A stretch of 64,000 nucleotides of DNA from Gordionus sp. m RMFG-2023 (lineage: Eukaryota > Nematomorpha > Gordioida > Chordodea > Parachordodidae), in contig NC_088777.1 of the NCBI RefSeq assembly GCF_954871325.1, positions 22,421,366 through 22,485,365 of the forward strand, given 5' to 3'. Under the pieces are notes generated by a model that ran no database searches, was not told the DNA's origin, and saw nothing but the letters and a program-made list of their open reading frames with translations. Within the stretch, counting starts at the first letter, position 1; every line of letters begins with the position of its first letter. The position numbers were made by a program, and so were the translations under genes. Below, one piece after another: positions 12,086 to 23,661 of the stretch.

Positions 12086-12596
12086 AATATAGAATCATTG
12101 ATATAAGTGTCCTTGGCAGAAAGGCCCGGATAAAAAGGCCTGGACAAGAATTCCCACGGTCCCCTTATACACCCACCCCTCTCTCAAAAATTTTACACAA
12201 TATTTCAATATCAAAAATCTTGAAAGCCTGGCCCATTAGATCTTGGTAAGAATTTTTACACAAATAGTCCGCTAAAAATGGGAATACTTCATTATTACCC
12301 AAACTTATAATATATATGATATTTACCATTTTTAGCGATATTTTCAAGAATACAAAAGAAATATAAGTTATTTACTATAATATTATTTTTAATAATGTTG
12401 TGAAAAATTTATAGGAGATATTAGCAATATTTCAAAATTTAAGCGATTTAGATAATATCCCTTAACCTGACTTCAGATAAACAAGTTTCAATATTTTAAT
12501 TAAACTATCTAACAAGTGTTAATTAAGCCTCTGACAATATCATTTATTGACATTAATTTGAAAATACCAAATAAAAAGTAAGGTGGTTTTTTCCCC
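12086..12596. other. No gene seen
   Basis: AT-rich sequence apart from a small GC-richer patch at 12115-12180 that contains two AGGCC motifs. No repeat ends or coding signal could be supported. Confidence 0.4.
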
Positions 12597-15470
12597 CATG
12601 GGCAAAGAACTTTGTAGATGGATACAAGAAAAAATTATTGAGCCGCTAAAATATGTTTGGTAGGCAAGTCCTATAACCGCCGTCTACAAAGATGATAGGA
12701 GCATTAGGCTTTGTGCTGATTTTAAAGATACTATAAACCAAGCTCTAGAAGATTTCAGATATCCACTTCCACGAATAAATGATCTAATAGCTAAATTTTC
12801 AGAGGTAAGAAATTTACCAAGATCGATTTTAAAAATGCTTTTCTACAGATTCCGATTGATAATGGTTGCAGAAACCTTTTGACAATATCCACACACAAAG
12901 GATACTATCAATTTACTAGACTTCCTTTTGGGCTAAAGACCCTATCTGCAATCTTTCAACAAATTATGGACCCGATGTTCGCTGATATGAAAAATGTCAT
13001 ATTTTATATTGATGATTTACTTATAACTGGAAATAACGATGTAGCTTATTTAGACAACATCAAAAAGGTGTTTGAAGGAATATTGTCATATGGGTTAGTA
13101 CCTAATTTTGCCAAAAGTTTATTTTTTAAAAACAAAGTGAAGTTCCTGGGTCATGATATTGACGTCAAGGAGATTTATGCTACCCATGACAAAATTGAAG
13201 CAATAATAAATATGCCAGACTAAATCAACTGCTGAATTATCAACATTTCTAGGAATGGCTTATTATTATAGAAAAATTTTTAAACAATTTTGAAGAAATT
13301 GCTGATCCTTTATACAAAATTGTCAACAAATAAAAATGGGTATGGAACTTATAACACTGGAGAATTATAAATGATCTGAAGACTTTGATTAGTCTTCCTC
13401 CTTCCTTGACTTATTTTAATCCTGAATTACCTATTGGAATTGCGACTGACACATCTAAATGTGGATTAGGAGCTGTATTGTTTCATACTGAAAAAGTGGA
13501 CAGAAAAAAACCAATAGCTCTTGCATCGATAACCTTATTAAAATCTGAAATGAATTATATAATTGAGCGTGAGGTTCTCACACTATTATGTTTACTATAA
13601 AGAGGTTCCAGGAACACTTAATCGGGGCTAAATTTACAATAATTAGACCATTTCTAGTCCATATCTTCACCAAATAACTTAAGTACAACAGTACTATGTC
13701 CTTAAGACTTCAAAAATGGAATATAACATTAGGAGGTTATGATTTCAACATAAAGTATAAAGCCGGAAAATACAACATTGTTCCAGATTGTCTCTTAAGA
13801 TTACTAAAAGAAAGTAACGATGAAGTTGTTGAAAACATCACAATTACAAACGACTTTGGGGATATACCTATTAACTTTAATAAAATACGTGACGAAATTT
13901 ACAAGATATTGAAATAACACAAGTCATCTATAATATCAAGAACAATGAGCCTTTAAAAAATAAGATTTTTAAAAACATTGAATTGGAATTAAGTATAATT
14001 AAAGATTGTCTTTACAAAAATAACAGAATTATAATTCCGTCTAGTATGAGAAAAAACATACTGTAGACTTTACATGAAGGTCATTTGGGAGCAGGGTAAA
14101 ACAACTTAGCGAAAGATCATATGTGGTGGTCTGGTATGAATAATGATATAGAGATAAGTAAGAAGTTGTTATAACGGCAATATATATCATGAAAATACTA
14201 AAAAAATACAAAAACCATGGGTTTTGACAACCAAACCATTTGAAAGGACATAGATTATGCGGGTCCGTTTTCACAAAAAATTGGTTGATAGTCGATGCCT
14301 ATAGCAAATTTCCAATTATTGTTCCTGACAAAAACATTATGACAGATATCACATTAAAAGAAATTTTTAAAACCATTTCGCTATTCGGAATACCTGAAAC
14401 CATAGTTACTGATAATGGTACCAATTTGACAAATAATGATTTTGAGAAGTTTTGCAATGATTATGGTATTAAACATGTAGTAACGTCCGCATGCCACTAG
14501 CAATCTAATGGCCAGGTGGAACGTATGGTGAGAACGTTTAAGGCACATATGAAAAGAAATATAAAGATTGACTTAGATATTAAAATTAAATGGGACTTTA
14601 AAACCGTTGGAGAAAAAAGAGGATAGAGATAACGTAACATTATCACGCAATAGAACCTTTAATGTAGGAGATTTTGTTTGGTACAAAATACAAGGGGATG
14701 ACAAATAGTGGAAAAGCATGGTCACACACAAAGAAAGTTACATGATGTTCCAAGTTAAGATAGATAAAGGTATATTAAGGAGACATTTAGATCAATTAAG
14801 AAAAAGAGAATATTATAATACATTTTTAAATAATTATTTTAGCTCTAAAATTTTTTAAGGAGGGAAGCCTGGACATAAATAAAAATTCCACAAATAAAGA
14901 CAAAATAATACCGATTTCTAGATCAACACGTATTAAACAAAAACCTGCTTATTTAATAGATAATATAACTTAATATATAAAATATATATTGGACATTAAA
15001 ACGCGAAAAATAAATTAAACGTTAAAAATATTATATAATAATCTTATTGATTTATCATTACTATTCGATTATTCAATTTATTCAATTAGATTCATATTCT
15101 AAACACTATTCCAAATTCGATATATTATTCCGATAATTCACTTATTCTAATATCCGATTTGACCAAATTATTATTTGTAATCATTCGCGATTATTGATGA
15201 TGATAACAATTGAGATTGATAACAATGACAACCGAGTACCACAATCAAGATTATATGACGAAATTACGATCGATAAAAATACCTTGCGAAAAAAATATCA
15301 AGCTAACGATTTGGATAAACCAACGTGTGAAATCAATGCGATATAACAAGACAGCGATAACAAATTTGACTTATGCAATAACTTGAACAACCAAAACGAT
15401 GTCAACAAGCTCTCGACGACAGCTTACATAAAATTATGGGAAGCTTCTTATAAGAGGGAAATAGTTGAAT
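12597..15470 (+). mobile_element. Ty3/gypsy LTR retrotransposon fossil A2
   Basis: Plus-strand pol fossil starting inside reverse transcriptase. It holds a YIDDLLITG palm motif at about 13006, RNase H, an integrase with a DNGTN block at about 14410, and a purine tract AAGGAGGGAAG at about 14857. A 3' LTR follows from about 14868 to about 15470. The gag and the 5' LTR are absent. It is the sister of A1 (minus, 1090-3530). It is broken in roughly a dozen places and old. Its right edge runs towards the insertion site of element D. Confidence 0.85.
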
Positions 15471-15653
15471 AATTAAATTCTTATTTCAATTTTTTATATT
15501 CAGATTAGCTTATTTTATTTTTGTATAAAATTTATTATGGCTATTCAAAATTGAATAAAGTTTATTGTTTTTATAAAAAACCATTTTATATTTTTCATTC
15601 AAATTATAAAGATTTGTTTTGTATATATACCAGCGATAAATTTTTTAAAAAAG

Positions 15654-16131
15654 TGAAAAGGTTGCAGAAATCAAAGGCAGAAAATAAATGTTATAGACGT
15701 ATATTACGTAAATTTATTGATATTTAAATTTAAAAAATATCATGATCACATATTCAAAATAGTTTCCTATATATATTGACAATTTAATTTAATGTAATTT
15801 ATAATAAATTGATCTTTTTTTTAAAAGTTAAAAATAAAAATTTGAACATTAGTTTATTAAGTAAATTGATTTATATAATATAAAATTTAATATTAGTTAA
15901 CAAATTGACTTAAAATATAAAAGTTGTTTTTAACAAAAAGAAAGAAACTGATTTATAAAATATAAAATTTAATATTAGTTTATAAACAAATTGATTTAAA
16001 ATATAAAAGTTGTTTTTAACAAAAAGAAAGAAACAATTCTTATTACATTTGAAATATTTTAAGTTACGCCATAAATGGCTTAAGGATGTAAAAAAAAACA
16101 AACAATTTTTTAAAGTTAATACTGTTTAACA
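15654..16131 (-). repeat. 3' LTR of element D
   Basis: This 478-bp direct repeat of 20604-21083 carries about ten differences. Inside it is a tandem pair of about 83-bp units (anchor TATAAAAGTTGTTTTTAACA, ending AAAGAAAGAAAC) present in both LTRs. Confidence 0.93.
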
Positions 16132-16301
16132 TTTCACACTTTTTTTTTTAATTTTTGTCGTTTGTCATTCTTGCTCGTTCACCTCTTCGTTGATCTTTTT
16201 TTTTGTTGTACGTTTTATCAATTTAGTTCCACGCACAAAAAAACTAATTTTGTTTTAATATAAGGAAGAGGAAAAAAAAATTTATTATCAAATTTAATTC
16301 A

Positions 16302-19300
16302 TTATAAAATTTTCAAATTTTCTAGGCAACACACTATTTCTAACTGGTTTTGAACGTTGCGATTCTGATCATTTACTTGTACATTTTGGTTTCTTGGTTC
16401 ATCACCTCCCCTTCTAAAATTCAATGTATAAGGTGATGCATTATTATTAACATTCGCTTTAAAAACTGTTGCACCATTAGAAGAAAGTTCTACATTAGTT
16501 GATCTTTTTTTTATTTGGTCCAAGTGTCTTTTTATAATTTTGTTCCCAGTATCTATATCATACAACAAATTTCCGTTTTTGCGCATTATTGTACCTTTTT
16601 CCCAATTATTATCTTTAAAAGTTTTATACCATATGCTGTCTCCTATTTCTATATCCCTATCTATTGATATCTTGCGATTTAGTATATGATCTCTTTCATC
16701 CCACAGTTTTATCAACTCCCATTTTGTCCTAATCATTCTGGAGAACATTACTTTACTTAGTATTTTGTTGGTCGTTGCGTTGGGTGTATTACGATAATTA
16801 AAAAGAAACTTTTCTAGAGCTATGTCTACGTCTATTTTATTATTATTTTCCATATTCCTTTTCATATTCATTTTCATTGATCTAATCATACGCTCACATT
16901 TGCCATTGGACTGTTGGTGGTGAGGTGCGGTGAGCAAGTGTTCGATTTCGTGATCTTCGCAAAATTTCTTAAATAATTTACTGGTAAAGTTAGTTCCATT
17001 ATCACTGACTATTCTATTAGGTATACCAAATAAACTTATTATTTTCATCAATTCTTTAATCGTTGATTCCGTAGTTGTGTTTCTCATTCTCCTAATAATA
17101 GGAAATTTGCTGAAGGCGTCAACACATACCATAAAATTATTATCTTTGAACTCTGCAAAGTCTATGTGTACGCGCTCGAATACTTTCGTTGCTGTTTCCC
17201 ATGGGTTTTGAATATTATGAGGATTGTCTGCGTATTTATTGCAAGCATCGCAATTCTTTACCTCCTGATCTATTTCTGCATTTAAACCAGGCCACCACAG
17301 ATACTCTCTCGCTAATGATTTTGTTTTTCCAGCACCGAGATGCCCATTATGCAACTCTTGCAAAATCTCTTTTCTCATACCTTTCGGTATTATGATCCTA
17401 TTCTCTTTAAAAAGGCAACCTTTGATTAAACTCAATTCCAATACCATATTTTTATACGTTTTGTTCTTTATCTGCTCATGATTCCTTATATCGTTGATTA
17501 CTTCCATTAGTTCTTGATCAATATTAGTTTCTTTAACTATTCTTTTAAAATTTATTGGTGTGTCCCAAAAATTGTCATCAATTATTTCGTCATCTAACTT
17601 TTGTACCATCTCTTCTGTATTCATTAGTGGTAATCTGGACAAACAGTCTGGTACAATATTTCGTTTCCCGGGTCTGTGAACTATCGTAAAGTCATGCGCT
17701 CCCATAGCCAAGTTCCATTTTTGAAGTCGCGTTGATATGGAAGAATTGTCCTTGAGTCCCTTCGTAAATATATACACGAGTGGTTTGTGGTCGGTAATTA
17801 TTACAAATCTTGTGCCTATTAAATACTCCTGGAATTTTTTAACCGCGTAAATTACCGACAAAGCTTCTCTTTCGATATTGGTATAATTTAACTCTGATTT
17901 AAATAGTGCTCTTGACGCGAAAGCGATGGGTTTTTCTTTGCCATCACCCTCAATATGAAATAAGACTGCGCCTAAACCTTTCTTTGAAGCATCAGTTGCA
18001 ATGCCCACTGGTAGATCCGGGTTATAAAAATTTAACGTAGGCGGAGTGCTTCTGAGTTTTTTTAGGTAATCAAAGCTTTCTTGATGTGTACTATCCCATG
18101 ACCACTTGTCTTTATTTACTATTTTGTATAAGGGATCGGCGATGTCAGCAAAATTGCACAGAAATTTTCGATAATAGCTCGCCATCCCCAAAAAAGTTGC
18201 CAACTCTTCTTTTGTCTTAGGTTCCGGCATATTAGAAATAGCCTTTATTTTATCTGCGTTCGGATGGATTCCATTGTCGTCTATATCGTGACCTAGAAAC
18301 CGTAGTTTTTTTTTAAAAAATATACTCTTTGTGAAGTTTGGTGTAAACCCATACTTTGATATTTTGTCAAATACCATTTTTATGTTGTTCACGTGAGCTT
18401 CATCATCCTCCCCAGTAATCAATAAGTCATCAATATAAAACACGACGTCTTTCATGTTCCCGAAAATATTATCCATGGTTTGTTGGAATATTGCTGACGA
18501 AGTTTTTAATCCAAACGGAAGTCTTGTAAACCTGAAATAGCCTTTATGAGTTGAAATAGTGAGAAAATCTCTTGATTCTTTGTGTATTGGAACTTGAAGA
18601 AATGCATTTTTAAAGTCGATCTTTGTAAATTTCTTGCCTTTCGATAACTTTGCCATAAGGTCATTGATGCGTGGAATTGGGTACTTGAAATCCTCTAACG
18701 CAGGATTAATAGTATTCCTGAAGTCAACACATAGCCGAATTGAACCATCGCTCTTGATAACAGGAGTGAGAGGACTGGCCCATCTTACCTCTTCAACAGG
18801 TTCGATTATTTTGTCGCTTATCCACTTCTGTAGTTCTTTTGTAACCAAGTCAATTCTTGAATAAGGTACACGCCTGGGAGGTATGATTTTCGGTGTAGCA
18901 CCTTGTTTTAGATGTAGTTTGACATAATTGCGTAGTATTGGTTTCTTGCTAAGTTTTGACTCGCATTGTTTGATCAGTTCTTGAATAGTATTGTCATAAT
19001 CTTCTTCGACTAAGTTTACAAATCTATCTAGTATATTTCTAAAGACTGCTATCCAGGTCCTTCCTAACAGTGCAATCTTATCACTCTGGACTACATAAGC
19101 AGTTAAGATTTGACTTTTGTCTTCGAATTTTGCCTTGACTTTGGTAGTTCCTAAAACATTTATTGTGTTTCCATCATAACCAGTTAATTTAATATCTGAT
19201 TTATTTAAGATTTTTACTCCTATCTTTTTCGCGATATGAATCGGTAGAATACTATACTTTGACCCGGTGTCGATCTGCATCAAAATAGGCACGTCGTTCA

Positions 19301-20492
19301 AATATACCGTGACCTTATAAGCATCGTTAGCTGTGTAATTATTATCGGTATCCATATTGTTTATGTCTAAATTGTATAAATTATATTCTTTTCTTTCTAG
19401 TTTGTCATTATCATCTTCTTTTATCTCTTCTATATTTACAGTGTTTACTTTATTTGTATATCGTGATTGATTATTGTCGTTGTTATGATATTTACAATTG
19501 CATACTTGATTAGTTCCTCTATTTCCAATATTATGATTATCGTTATATCTTTGAATACATCTTGAATCGTTATAATGTCTGTTATATCTGTAATTATAAT
19601 CATTATTAAATCTATTATTATTATAGTCATTTTTATTATAACTAGCTCTATTATCAAATCTCGAAGAATTATTGTACGATCCTGGATAGTTTGCTCTGAC
19701 GTTGTAATAATTCGCGTTATAATTCTGATATCTAGGGTTGTAATTATTTCCTTGGTAACTGGGGTTATAACTATTTCCTTGATAAATATTTCTTTGAAAG
19801 TCATGGCCTCTTGCTGTCCATCGTTGTCTGTTATCGTTATTCGATCGTGGATTATGTCTATCGTCGTATCTGACCACCTGTTTGTTTTCTTCAACTTTTA
19901 TGCCTCTTTGTCTTTCCAAATGTTTTACACTTGTTTCTTCTTCAGTCTTTTCATTTAATGAAATGTTTTCAACTTTAGCTATTATATTTTCTTTTAATTC
20001 TGTCTCCTCAAAATCATCTCTTAAACTAAAGACTTCTGCTAACGTAATATTCTCTTTCAACGTAATTTTCTGCCTGATACTTCTGCTATTTGATGAAATA
20101 TTTACTTTTTCAATGACTCTACTATCGCTTAACGAACATTCATTTTGTAAAATACATAATCTACTTACCCAATTGATGTAACTTTCATTTTTACCTTGTA
20201 CAGCTGCATTGAATAATAACAATTTCGAACTTGTAGATTTCCTCGGATGTAATAACCTAAATTTTTCAATCAATATCGATGGATTGGTGAAATCGGTAGG
20301 TGAACATATTGATTTGAGCTTGATGTATTCTTCGTCTGGTAGTCTTCTTGTGAAGGATCCTGCTTTTTCGATATCAGAGATCTGAGCATCGTTGAATATG
20401 TCTTCGAAACGACTTAGAAAAACATCGCCATTACCTGTGTATGTTGGAAATTCAATATTAATATTAACGTTATTATTTAAGGTCTGTTTCAT
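16302..20492 (-). CDS. gag-pol polyprotein of element D (Ty3/gypsy)
   Basis: The frame is 1396 codons from the ATG at 20492. Residues 1-380 form a gag-like region; its second half is extremely rich in Asn, Tyr and Arg and shows no clear CCHC knuckle. An aspartic protease follows (IDTGSKYSILP, about residue 408). Reverse transcriptase has YIDDLLITG at about 686, and RNase H has ITDHKPL at about 898. Integrase has an HHCC zinc finger from about 1047 and the D, D, E positions at about 1109, 1162 and 1200. The order PR-RT-RH-IN defines Ty3/gypsy. Gag and pol share one frame. Such proteins package and reverse-transcribe the element RNA and insert the cDNA. Confidence 0.95.
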   Translation of the reverse strand: MKQTLNNNVNINIEFPTYTGNGDVFLSRFEDIFNDAQISDIEKAGSFTRRLPDEEYIKLKSICSPTDFTNPSILIEKFRLLHPRKSTSSKLLLFNAAVQGKNESYINWVSRLCILQNECSLSDSRVIEKVNISSNSRSIRQKITLKENITLAEVFSLRDDFEETELKENIIAKVENISLNEKTEEETSVKHLERQRGIKVEENKQVVRYDDRHNPRSNNDNRQRWTARGHDFQRNIYQGNSYNPSYQGNNYNPRYQNYNANYYNVRANYPGSYNNSSRFDNRASYNKNDYNNNRFNNDYNYRYNRHYNDSRCIQRYNDNHNIGNRGTNQVCNCKYHNNDNNQSRYTNKVNTVNIEEIKEDDNDKLERKEYNLYNLDINNMDTDNNYTANDAYKVTVYLNDVPILMQIDTGSKYSILPIHIAKKIGVKILNKSDIKLTGYDGNTINVLGTTKVKAKFEDKSQILTAYVVQSDKIALLGRTWIAVFRNILDRFVNLVEEDYDNTIQELIKQCESKLSKKPILRNYVKLHLKQGATPKIIPPRRVPYSRIDLVTKELQKWISDKIIEPVEEVRWASPLTPVIKSDGSIRLCVDFRNTINPALEDFKYPIPRINDLMAKLSKGKKFTKIDFKNAFLQVPIHKESRDFLTISTHKGYFRFTRLPFGLKTSSAIFQQTMDNIFGNMKDVVFYIDDLLITGEDDEAHVNNIKMVFDKISKYGFTPNFTKSIFFKKKLRFLGHDIDDNGIHPNADKIKAISNMPEPKTKEELATFLGMASYYRKFLCNFADIADPLYKIVNKDKWSWDSTHQESFDYLKKLRSTPPTLNFYNPDLPVGIATDASKKGLGAVLFHIEGDGKEKPIAFASRALFKSELNYTNIEREALSVIYAVKKFQEYLIGTRFVIITDHKPLVYIFTKGLKDNSSISTRLQKWNLAMGAHDFTIVHRPGKRNIVPDCLSRLPLMNTEEMVQKLDDEIIDDNFWDTPINFKRIVKETNIDQELMEVINDIRNHEQIKNKTYKNMVLELSLIKGCLFKENRIIIPKGMRKEILQELHNGHLGAGKTKSLAREYLWWPGLNAEIDQEVKNCDACNKYADNPHNIQNPWETATKVFERVHIDFAEFKDNNFMVCVDAFSKFPIIRRMRNTTTESTIKELMKIISLFGIPNRIVSDNGTNFTSKLFKKFCEDHEIEHLLTAPHHQQSNGKCERMIRSMKMNMKRNMENNNKIDVDIALEKFLFNYRNTPNATTNKILSKVMFSRMIRTKWELIKLWDERDHILNRKISIDRDIEIGDSIWYKTFKDNNWEKGTIMRKNGNLLYDIDTGNKIIKRHLDQIKKRSTNVELSSNGATVFKANVNNNASPYTLNFRRGGDEPRNQNVQVNDQNRNVQNQLEIVCCLENLKIL

Positions 20493-20603
20493 AATTTATA
20501 ATTTACAATATCCTTGAATTTTTCTATTTTATAGTATTGGATTTTATAAAAATTTTAAGAAGTTAATTTATATTTAATATTTTAGAAAATTTTACTGCCA
20601 CCA

Positions 20604-21083
20604 TGAAAAGGTTGCAGAAATCAAAGGCAGAAAATAAATGTTGAAAGAGGTATATTACGTAAATTTATTGATATTTAAATTTAAAAAATATCATGATCAC
20701 ATATTCAAAATAGTTTCCTATATATATTGACAATTTAATTTAATGTAATTTATAATAAATTGATCTTTTTTTTTAAAGTTAAAAATAAAAATTTGAACAT
20801 TAGTTTATTAAGTAAATTGATTTATAAAATATAAAATTTAATATTAGTTTATAAACAAATTGATTTAAAATATAAAAGTTGTTTTTAACAAAAAGAAAGA
20901 AACTGATTTATAAAATATAAAATTTAATATTAGTTTATAAACAAATTGATTTAAAATATAAAAGTTGTTTTTAACAAAAAGAAAGAAACAATTCTTATTA
21001 CATTTGAAATATTTTAAGTTACGCCATAAATGGCTTAAGGATGTAAAAAAAAAACAATTTTTTAAAGTTAATACTGTTTAACA
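20604..21083 (-). repeat. 5' LTR of element D
   Basis: This 480-bp LTR carries the element promoter by family rule. Its inner edge abuts the primer-binding site (plus strand ACTGCCACCA, 20594-20603). It has the same internal pair of about 83-bp units as the other LTR. Confidence 0.93.
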
Positions 21084-21094
21084 AAAAGAGATAA

Positions 21095-23661
21095 TTTATG
21101 AAATATTAAAATGATGTAAAAATAAAGCCATCTTCTTTATATAATGTAAAACATGTGGAGGGAGCAAGTCAAGATAAGAAAGTTAACCAACAAAAACCAA
21201 CTAACAGCAGATATGATAATACCATGATACAGGATGATGAGACCAACAGACATTACGATAATCATTACAAATAACAGTTTAGACAATCATGGCAGACGCG
21301 ATCACATTATGATAACCAAATATTTAACAACCAAAGTAGTTAACATTTTCTAAGACGAAACTGTGACAAATTTCATGATAAAAATAGTTGGAAAACTCCT
21401 TACGTTCCTATCAATAATTACGACACAAGATATAATAACAATAATAGATTTAACACCTACAATTATGGATATAATAATAATTACAAGCCTATTAGTGATT
21501 TTGAATACCACAACAGATTTGACAACATCAGAATTTTAGAGGTTATAGATCCAACGTGCATCAACAATTTTACGATCGTGACAATAAAAATTACGTTACT
21601 CATAATCCTAGACATCAAGCGCCTTACTTAAAGATCAATACAGTTAATATAGAAGAGATCGAAAACGACAAAATCATATCAAACGATAAGAAATATTATA
21701 ATTTATTAAATATTGACATAAATAAGTAGAAAAAGAGGTTCAGAAATGATGCATACATGGTGACCATCAATGACAACGTCACAACCTCAATACAAGTAGA
21801 TACTGGAAGAACAAAATTTATAATTCTACCAGAATATATGATTGTGAAAACAGGCAGAAAAACATTATGAAATCCAATATACAGTTATCTGGTTACGATG
21901 GCAAGAAGATACAAGTGATAGGTACAGCACGAGTAAATTTAGATACAAAGGGGATTCTTAAATTTTGGACGCGTTAATAGTAACAGTAACAAGATGCCTT
22001 TGTTAGGAAGATCATGGTTAAAACATTTTAAGAATATACTTGAAAGATTCATAGGCATGATAGATATAAAGACAAGTTGAAGTTGATATCTAATTGCGAA
22101 TCAAAGTTAATTAATAAACCTGTCATGGACTCAAGTTAGATTAAGGTTAAAGAATGCCAAGCCAAAAATTATACTACCGAGATGGGTATCTTATTCTAGG
22201 ATAGATATTATAACTAAAGAATTAAATACCTGGCTAGAAAGAAAGATCTCAACCCAGTAAAAGACGTCAGATGGGCGAGCCCACTTACACCAGTCTTCAA
22301 AAACAATGGGAGTCTCAGGCTGTGCTCCGATTTCAAAGACACTGTTCACCCAGCTCTTGAAGATTTTAAATACCCTTTACCCAGAATCAACGATTTAATT
22401 GCCAAATTAGCTAGAAGCAAGAAGTTCAGCAAAATAGATTTTAAACAAGACTTCCTTTAAATTCAGATAAATAAGGCTCTAGAGATTTACTTACATTATC
22501 CTCGATCAAGGGATCTTCAGGTTCCCAAGACTTCAATTCGGACTTAAAACGTCTTCATCCATATTTCAACAGACAATGGAACAAGTTTTTGGAGATTTAA
22601 AAGATGCAATATTCTATATAGACGAGGTGATAACGATGATATACCATGGAGAATATAAATAAAATATTTGAAAGGATATGGATTAACATCTAATTTTTAC
22701 AAAAGTTTATTCTTTTGGGACACGACATAGACAAAGATGGTATACATCCTAACGGTGACAAAATCAAATCAATCATAGACATGTCCGAACCAACGAATTC
22801 AGAAAAATATTGCGACAGTTATTCCTCCAAGGAAACTTATGTTCAATCACGATATGAGAACTAATTGAGATTTATTAAAGTATAAAAAAGACAACGACAA
22901 CATTTTGCTCACAACTACCAAAAAATAGAACTATGGATATTGGTTAAAAAATTTGGTACAAAACTTTTGGAGTAAATAAATGAGATGAAGGCATTATCAT
23001 AAAGAAAGAAAGTAACATGCTATATCAAATTGACTCGAAAAATGTTATATTAAGGAGGCATTTAGACCAACTTATAAAAAGATTAACCACCGACAAAGTT
23101 CTTATGCATAAACAAAACACTTTACCAATGGTTACATTTTACAAAAAGGGAAATGTTATCGACCCACAAAAAAATTGTCTGATTAATGTTTCAAGGACTA
23201 GTAAAAAGAGAACATTACCCGCACGATAGGAAGATTACATTTTAAACATAAAAGATTCACGTCCAAGGAGAACTTGGGCAGGGTTTTTTTATTTAAAGGG
23301 TGGAATATTAATTTATTCGGACTGATTTTTATTTTTTATTTTTCCTTGCCTATTAACTAATATTTTCCTTACGGGCTGATTTTATTATTTCTTTTATTTT
23401 ACATTATATTAACTTAATATTTACCTTACGGACTAATTTTATTATTTCTTTTAATTTACATTATATTAACTATAATACTTTGGTCGTTTAAATGATTGTT
23501 ATTTTATATTAACCGATTAAATAAATTGTTAAATTGAATTTTATAACATATATATAGATGTAAAATTTATTAGATTCAGTAGTTAGAATTTTTAAATAAA
23601 TAAAATAAATATAAAATTTGTATAACTTTTTTATTTAATGTCTTACTCCCTGCCTACCTTA
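21095..23661 (+). mobile_element. Ty3/gypsy LTR retrotransposon fossil B1
   Basis: Plus-strand relative of B2 with gag-like sequence (about 21140-21720), protease (about 21770-21900) and partial reverse transcriptase (about 22130-22790). The pol C-terminus follows (about 22840-23230), then a 3' LTR (about 23305-23661, ending CCTGCCTACCTTAACA). It is badly broken, with well over a dozen breaks, and shortened compared with B2. Its left edge meets the right target duplication of D. Its LTR belongs to the same subfamily as the LTR of B3. Confidence 0.8.

Larger units (their letters stand above)
15654..21083 (-). mobile_element. Ty3/gypsy LTR retrotransposon D, looks whole
   Basis: A complete-looking element on the minus strand with two LTRs (15654-16131 and 20604-21083), both of the form TG...CA. 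It is flanked by an exact 5-bp duplication AAAAG (15649-15653 and 21084-21088). The primer-binding site next to the 5' LTR reads TGGTGGCAGT on the minus strand (20594-20603). Just inside the 3' LTR is an A-rich purine stretch. One uninterrupted gag-pol frame lies between. LTR identity by eye is about 98%, so insertion was recent compared with all other elements here. No envelope frame is seen. Confidence 0.93.

Noticed and set aside
15521-15727. 68-codon frame KNKVYCFYKK-like
   Set aside because: It crosses the boundary of the element D LTR, so it cannot be a conserved gene.
19575-19958. 127-codon plus-strand frame and the 149-codon minus-strand frame 19894-19445
   Set aside because: Both are shadows of the Asn/Tyr-rich gag region of element D in other frames.
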